Of a stretch of 64,000 nt of DNA, positions 59,697 to 64,000 are shown in pieces (within the stretch, counting starts at the first letter, position 1; each line of letters begins with the position of its first letter). Both the position numbers and the translations under genes were made by a program. Source of the DNA: BD2-11 sp965115885 (GTDB lineage: Bacteria; Gemmatimonadota; Gemmatimonadetes; Longimicrobiales; Gaopeijiaceae); NCBI GenBank assembly GCA_965115885.1, contig OZ220479.1:992001-1056000 (forward strand), read 5' to 3'. The notes beneath the pieces are model-generated. The model saw nothing but the letters and a program-made list of their open reading frames with translations, had not been told where the DNA came from and ran no database searches.

Positions 59697-61376
59697 TCAC
59701 AGTTGAGGGGGGACCCTCGCTTTCGTGACCTGTTCCAAGTCGTACGCGTACGCCAGCAACTCGGCCTCCGTCCACAGGTCTCCGATGAAGGCGAGCACGA
59801 AGGGCGTACCGTCAGGATAGTATCCGAACGGCACGGTGACCACGGGCAGCCCGATGTCGTTGACGACGTTGCTGGGAAGCTCGGGGTGGTTGTTGGGGTT
59901 GTAGTCGGGCCGCTCGGGGTCCTCCACCAGATCGCCGATGGGCGCGCCGGCTTGGGGGAAGAACAGCCCGTCCAGGCTGTTGTCCTCCAACACGCTCCGG
60001 AAGAGGGCGCGGATGTCGGCCCGCCAGCCCTGGAAGGCGTCTCCCTCCTCGGTGGCGCTGGGGCGTGCGGGCGGGGGGCGGCGTTCGTTCCCGTCCCGGC
60101 CGCGGAACGGCTTGCCCGTCAACGCTTCCCACTCCTCCACGCTGTGGAAGGCGGCTCCGGGGCCCAGGCCCCGGAAGTAGTTGAGCATGTCGTAGGAGGC
60201 CGCGGACGGGACGCGCGGACGTTCCCCGTAGAGTTCCGCGAAGCCGGTGCCCGCGAACGGGTCCTCCACGGTCGCGGCCCCTCGTTCCTCGATCGCGGAG
60301 ATCGCCTCCCGGTACAGCGTCTCGGTCTCCGGGGCGAGCGGGAGCCAAGTGTCGCGCCACCCCTCGCCCACCAGCCCGAAGCGCTTGCCGGCCAAGGCGG
60401 CGGGATCGAGCGCGGCGGCGTAGCCGCCCTCGGGCAGGCGGCCCGCCGCGGCGTAGGTGGCCAGATCCTCCGGGGTGGGGCCCGCGAGCGCGTCCAGGGC
60501 GGCGGCGGCGTCCCGCACGGTCTTCGCCATCGGCCCGACCACGTCGACGTAGCTGCCGGAGAGCGGCACCACCCCCTCCAGAGGCACCAGCCCGTAGGTG
60601 GGTTTCACGCCCACCAGCGCCTGAGCCGCCGCCGGATTCTGGATCGACCCGCCGGTTTCGGTGCCCAGTCCCAGCACGGCGAAGCTGGCGTTGACGGCCG
60701 TGGCGGTGCCGCCGCTCGACCCGCCCGGGACGCGGGTGACGTCGTAGGCGTTCAGGGTGACCCCGGCCACCGAGCTACGGGTGCGGGTGCCGTGCCCGGC
60801 GAAGTCGGGCAGGTTGGTCTTTCCCAGGATGATGGCGCCCGCTTCGCGCAGGCGGGTCACGACCGCGGCGTCGTCGCCGGGGATCATGTCCACGCCGCCG
60901 GTGGCCGCGCTGAATCCGTCGTAACCGGCCGTGGTGACTTGGCCGCCGTAGTCGATGTTGTCCTTGATCACCACCGGCACCCCGTGCAGCGGCCCGCGCG
61001 GCCCGCTGGAGGCGCGCTCGCGGTCCAGGACGGCGGCGGTGGCGAGGGCGTCCGGGTTCATGGAAACGAACGCGTTGTAGAGGCCCTCGTGGCGTTCGAT
61101 GCGCGCGAGAAAAGCCTCGGTGAGTTGGACGGCGGTGTAGCGGTCTTGGGCGTAGTCGGCTTGGATCCGCTCGGCGGTGAGCTCGACGACGTCGATGTCG
61201 GGCGCTTCCCCGGGCTCGGGCGGTGCCCCGCAACCCGCCGGGAGGAGGAGCAACCCGACCGAGATCGGCCGAGCGTGCGCCGGACGACGACGCGGCTCGC
61301 GGTCGACGAAGCGTTCGCCCGGTCCGCGCGTCCCGAGTCCGGCGGACTCCGCCCGCCCGTTACCGGACCCGGGCAC
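59697..61376 (-). CDS. amidase-signature family hydrolase, lipoprotein
   Basis: 559 residues from GTG 61376. A hydrophobic stretch ending LLLLPAGCG is a lipobox, though preceded by an unusually long basic n-region of about 37 residues, so the true start may be further in. The amidase domain carries the catalytic Lys in VPVVIKDNIDYGG, the Ser pair in RVPGGSSGGTATAV and the oxyanion block LGTETGGSIQNPAAA. Substrates of secreted members are amides of peptides or small molecules; none can be assigned. It overlaps the upstream gene by 17 bases. Confidence 0.88.
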   Translation of the reverse strand: MPGSGNGRAESAGLGTRGPGERFVDREPRRRPAHARPISVGLLLLPAGCGAPPEPGEAPDIDVVELTAERIQADYAQDRYTAVQLTEAFLARIERHEGLYNAFVSMNPDALATAAVLDRERASSGPRGPLHGVPVVIKDNIDYGGQVTTAGYDGFSAATGGVDMIPGDDAAVVTRLREAGAIILGKTNLPDFAGHGTRTRSSVAGVTLNAYDVTRVPGGSSGGTATAVNASFAVLGLGTETGGSIQNPAAAQALVGVKPTYGLVPLEGVVPLSGSYVDVVGPMAKTVRDAAAALDALAGPTPEDLATYAAAGRLPEGGYAAALDPAALAGKRFGLVGEGWRDTWLPLAPETETLYREAISAIEERGAATVEDPFAGTGFAELYGERPRVPSAASYDMLNYFRGLGPGAAFHSVEEWEALTGKPFRGRDGNERRPPPARPSATEEGDAFQGWRADIRALFRSVLEDNSLDGLFFPQAGAPIGDLVEDPERPDYNPNNHPELPSNVVNDIGLPVVTVPFGYYPDGTPFVLAFIGDLWTEAELLAYAYDLEQVTKARVPPQL

Positions 61377-61872
61377 CGCGCACCTCGATCGCGAGCCCTT
61401 CCCCGCACGTCGGCTCTCCGCCCAGCGCCGCCCGCACCACCACTCGCGACCCCGCCGCCAGCCCTTCGGTGTTTCCGCTCAGGGCGTAGAGTCGGCCGTC
61501 CCCGCTGCGCAGCGTGGGACAGGCCAGTCCCTCGTCGGTGATCTCGCCCTCGACTCGGAACATCCCGTCCTCGCCCGTGACGTGAAACTCGTGCGAGGTG
61601 GCGAAGGGCCGCTGGTCGAAGCCTGCCAGGAAGAAGAAATGCTTGCGGTCGGGCGTGGCCCAGTCCGGCAGGCGCACCCCCGCCGAGAGCAGCCCGTCGG
61701 TGCCGGGTTCCGCCTGCCCGAGCAGCTGATGGTTGCCGCCCAGCGCGCCGAAGCCGATGTAGACGGCGGCGAAGGGGATCCGCTCCATCGACACCGTCAC
61801 CTCTTCGCCGGGACCCGCGGCGGCGGGCACGACCCGCGGCCGACGTTCCTGGACCGTTCCGTTCCTTAACAT
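61360..61872 (-). CDS. unknown protein between serine hydrolase and amidase
   Basis: 170 residues, beta-rich, without a signal peptide: MERIPFAAVYIGFGALGGNH, DRKHFFFLAGFDQRPFATSH and LRSGDGRLYALSGNTEGLAAGSRVVVRAALGG, the last part resembling a small OB-like barrel. I do not recognise the family. ATG 61872 directly follows the hydrolase stop (TGAATG), and the end overlaps the amidase start, so the three genes are translationally coupled. Confidence 0.6.
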   Translation of the reverse strand: MLRNGTVQERRPRVVPAAAGPGEEVTVSMERIPFAAVYIGFGALGGNHQLLGQAEPGTDGLLSAGVRLPDWATPDRKHFFFLAGFDQRPFATSHEFHVTGEDGMFRVEGEITDEGLACPTLRSGDGRLYALSGNTEGLAAGSRVVVRAALGGEPTCGEGLAIEVRGARVR

Positions 61873-63540
61873 TCACTCTCCTCCGGAGTCGGCGATTCGC
61901 CGGAATCGCATGTCGTACACGCGGCCCTGGCGCACCCCGAACGCGAACGCGCGCCCGTCCGCGCCCACATCGAAGCGGAGTCGGCCGAGGCCGCCCGCGT
62001 CGAAGGCGTGCTCGTAGACGGGTGCGAGTTCGAAGCGGGCGTCCGGCCGACGTCGGGCCACCAGGCGGTCGTTCTCCAGGACCACCACCAAGGTGGTCTC
62101 GGCGTCGTCGCTACGGAAGGTGCCCGCGTAGATTCCGAGTTGCTCGATCCCCGGCGCGAACTCGTCCACGGGTTCGTAGGCGTTGTCGCGGTACGTCCCG
62201 GCGTACTCGTCGACGACGGGCCGTCCGCCCTCCGCCGCGGCGCCGAAGACCAGGCGGCGCGCGCCCGTCCCGACCTGGAATTCGCTCGCCGAGCGGGCGA
62301 TCAAACGCTGGTTCGCGGCCCGAAGCGCACCGTGCTCCAAGGTGACGCGCAGCGGATCTCCGGTGTCCACCTCTCGGTAGAGCCCGGTCAGCGCCTCGAG
62401 ATCGGCGGCCGGAAGGGAGATTCCTTCGTCCGGCTCCGGATCGGGCGCCGCCTCGGCGCCCAGGAACGCGCGCGCCACCTGCCCGCCCAGCGCCCCGGGG
62501 TCGGCGTCGCCCGCGTTGCACAGGATCGCGACCGAGAGCCGCTGGTCCGGATACCGGCCGAGGAACCCCCGGTATCCGGCCGTCGATCCGGTGTGGGTGA
62601 CCGAGCGGACGCCCGCGAACGTCCCCACCCGGAGGCCGCCCGCGTAGGAGATCCGGCGCCCGTCGTTCAGGGTGGCCCGGTCGTGCATGACGCGCACGAA
62701 TTCCTCGCCGCCCAAGCGCCCGTCGGCGAGCGCCGCGTTCCAGATCTCGAGATCCCCCACCGTGCTCAGGATGCCGCCGTTGCCGTGGACGTGCTCGATG
62801 GGACGGTCGACGACGAAGTCCCCTTCGCGGACGGAATAGGCGGTGCTGCGTCGGGGGACGATGCGGCGGTAGTCGTCGCGCCACTGCGTGTCGCGCATCC
62901 CCAGGGGTTCGAAGATGCGCTCCCGGGAAAACTGCGCGAAGGGCATCCCGCTCGCCCGGTCCACCACCATCGCGAGCAGGTTGTACCCGGTGTTGCTGTA
63001 CGAGTACTCGTGTCCGGGCTCGAAGTTGAGCGCGCTTTGTCGGCTCACGATGTCGAGCACGTGCGCGTGTCGGTGCGAACGCGCACCGCGTCCCCACCCG
63101 GAGATCGAGGCCACCGAGCCCCAGTCGCGCATCCCGCTGGTGTGGGTCATGAGGCGGCGCAGCGTGACGGGCGTGCCGTAGTCGCGCACCTCCGGGATGT
63201 GGGTGCGCACGTCGTCGTCCAGGGAGAGTTTGCCGTCCAGCGCCAGGAGGACGACCGCCGCCGCGGTGAACTGCTTCGCCAGCGACCCTCCCTCGAAGAC
63301 GGTCGACGGCGTGTTGGGGACGCCGTGTTCGAGGTCCGCCATGCCCCAAGCGCGCACGAGCAGCGTCTCGCCCGCCCGGGAGACCGACAGCGCGCATCCC
63401 GGGCTCTCGGGCGAGTCCCACTGGGCGAAGATGCCGTCCACGCGCTCGGTCGCCGTCGGGGCCGGTCCGGGACACGCGGCCGCCACGCCGGTTGCGGACA
63501 GCAACGCCGCGAGGACGGGAAGGCGGGGCGGTGCTCTCAT
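61873..63540 (-). CDS. secreted serine hydrolase (class C beta-lactamase/PBP fold)
   Basis: 555 residues with a signal peptide (LAALLSATGVAAACPGP). The beta-lactamase domain has GSLAKQF (SxxK), YSYSNTGYN (YxN) and VTHTGSTAGYRGFLG (HxG) in the normal order. A C-terminal 180-residue extension (DLEALTGLYREVDTGDPLRV, PGIEQLGIYAGTFRSDDAET) is of the DUF3471-like beta type found in this family. Likely a periplasmic peptidase or esterase rather than a resistance enzyme. First gene of the minus-strand operon; its promoter lies in 63541-63781. Confidence 0.87.
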   Translation of the reverse strand: MRAPPRLPVLAALLSATGVAAACPGPAPTATERVDGIFAQWDSPESPGCALSVSRAGETLLVRAWGMADLEHGVPNTPSTVFEGGSLAKQFTAAAVVLLALDGKLSLDDDVRTHIPEVRDYGTPVTLRRLMTHTSGMRDWGSVASISGWGRGARSHRHAHVLDIVSRQSALNFEPGHEYSYSNTGYNLLAMVVDRASGMPFAQFSRERIFEPLGMRDTQWRDDYRRIVPRRSTAYSVREGDFVVDRPIEHVHGNGGILSTVGDLEIWNAALADGRLGGEEFVRVMHDRATLNDGRRISYAGGLRVGTFAGVRSVTHTGSTAGYRGFLGRYPDQRLSVAILCNAGDADPGALGGQVARAFLGAEAAPDPEPDEGISLPAADLEALTGLYREVDTGDPLRVTLEHGALRAANQRLIARSASEFQVGTGARRLVFGAAAEGGRPVVDEYAGTYRDNAYEPVDEFAPGIEQLGIYAGTFRSDDAETTLVVVLENDRLVARRRPDARFELAPVYEHAFDAGGLGRLRFDVGADGRAFAFGVRQGRVYDMRFRRIADSGGE

Positions 63541-63781
63541 CGATTCGATCTCCTCCGGTTGGACCCAACCGTTCGTCCGGGATAGTGCCGAACCGCGTGC
63601 GCCGCGTCAAAGCGCGGCGGCTCCGGGCCGATGCCGACGGTCGCGCGTCCGGGCCGCGGCGCTGGCCATCCCTCCGGGGGACGCCGAGATTGCGGGCGAG
63701 GCGCGGGAGGCGGTCCGAGATCCCCGCCCGTCGCCGCGAGCGAGTCCGCAGCCGGTTCCCTTCCGGAGGAGGCGCACGAAC

Positions 63782-64000
63782 ATGCATGCAGGCGCACAAC
63801 CGCGATCGTCCATGGATCCCCGGCCCCGCGGTTCGGGAACGTCGGCCGGGCCGCGTCCCGCATCCCGCGTTCCCGTGCGGCTCCTGCGCGCGGCCTCGAG
63901 TCTGACGATTCTGGCCCTGGGAGCGGCGGCCTGCGCGAACGACGTTCCCGTCCACGACGTCGTACTCGCCGGCGGCCGGGTCATGGACCCGGAATCGGGG
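63782..64000 (+). CDS. lipoprotein amidohydrolase, N-terminal part
   Basis: ATG 63782 follows GGAGGAGGCGCACGAAC and opens a frame running off the right edge (73 residues). After a long basic lead, LTILALGAAACAND is a lipoprotein signal with lipobox AAAC. DVVLAGGRVMDPESG then begins the composite beta-domain typical of amidohydrolases such as D-aminoacylases and dihydroorotase-like enzymes. The catalytic domain lies outside the window. ATG 63812 is a second possible start. Divergent from the serine hydrolase operon. Confidence 0.7.
   Translation, partial: MHAGAQPRSSMDPRPRGSGTSAGPRPASRVPVRLLRAASSLTILALGAAACANDVPVHDVVLAGGRVMDPESG

Noticed and set aside
1..64000. tRNA or rRNA genes
   Set aside because: No cloverleaf or rRNA-like stretch was recognised in the intergenic regions read by eye.

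Overview
The window comes from a high-GC bacterium with Gram-negative style envelope genes. A complete mraZ-to-ftsZ division and cell-wall cluster encodes a MurE with the DNPR motif of meso-diaminopimelate-adding enzymes, and secreted proteins carry lipoprotein or Tat-type signals. Overall style (PASTA-tailed FtsI, HemQ in the heme operon, many GTG starts) fits Gemmatimonadota or a related diderm lineage; that placement is inference, because no rRNA gene is present.

Layout. 1-3.8 kb: end of an unidentified (possibly TorD-like) gene, a SulP anion transporter, a DUF4097-type beta-repeat surface protein and a hotdog thioesterase. 3.9-5.8 kb: a secreted TPR protein with its own sigma70-like promoter and a strong terminator. 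5.8-22 kb: the dcw cluster in the order mraZ-rsmH-ftsL-ftsI-murE-murF-mraY-murD-ftsW-murG-murC-ftsQ-ftsA-ftsZ, headed by a five-repeat MraZ operator; murB and ddl are absent. 22-28.5 kb: an M23 peptidase, a membrane VWA-like protein, ftsY and recG, all co-oriented.

28.5-43.8 kb is a 15-kb island of mobile DNA and broken defence and conjugation genes. It holds a decayed ISL3 element, a type I restriction (hsdR) fragment ending in the ISL3 terminus, and an HgiDII/BbrUII-like restriction enzyme cut in two by an intact IS1182-like element with 4-bp CTAG duplications. The partner C5-methyltransferase is intact. A phage-type S24 repressor, an HTH gene and trbC-trbD-trbE' (frameshifted and truncated) follow. 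Last comes a nest of IS110 copies, an IS21 (istAB) element, two tiny ISL3-derived remnants and two hairpins that share a loop.

43.8-50 kb: a secreted histidine phosphatase, then a tightly overlapping four-gene operon of two GcvT-fold folate-dependent demethylase-like proteins (one resembling DMSP demethylase) flanking two CrtI/PYROXD2-like FAD oxidoreductases, a plausible undescribed demethylation pathway. 50-57 kb: heme genes hemQ-hemD-hemL-hemE-hemH-hemY; HemQ points to the coproporphyrin-dependent route, and hemH appears to start at CTG. A piece of an SNF2-type helicase is fused translationally behind hemY. 57-64 kb: a Tat-exported molybdopterin oxidoreductase, a lipoprotein, a minus-strand operon (serine hydrolase, unknown protein, amidase, small zinc ribbon) and the start of a lipoprotein amidohydrolase.
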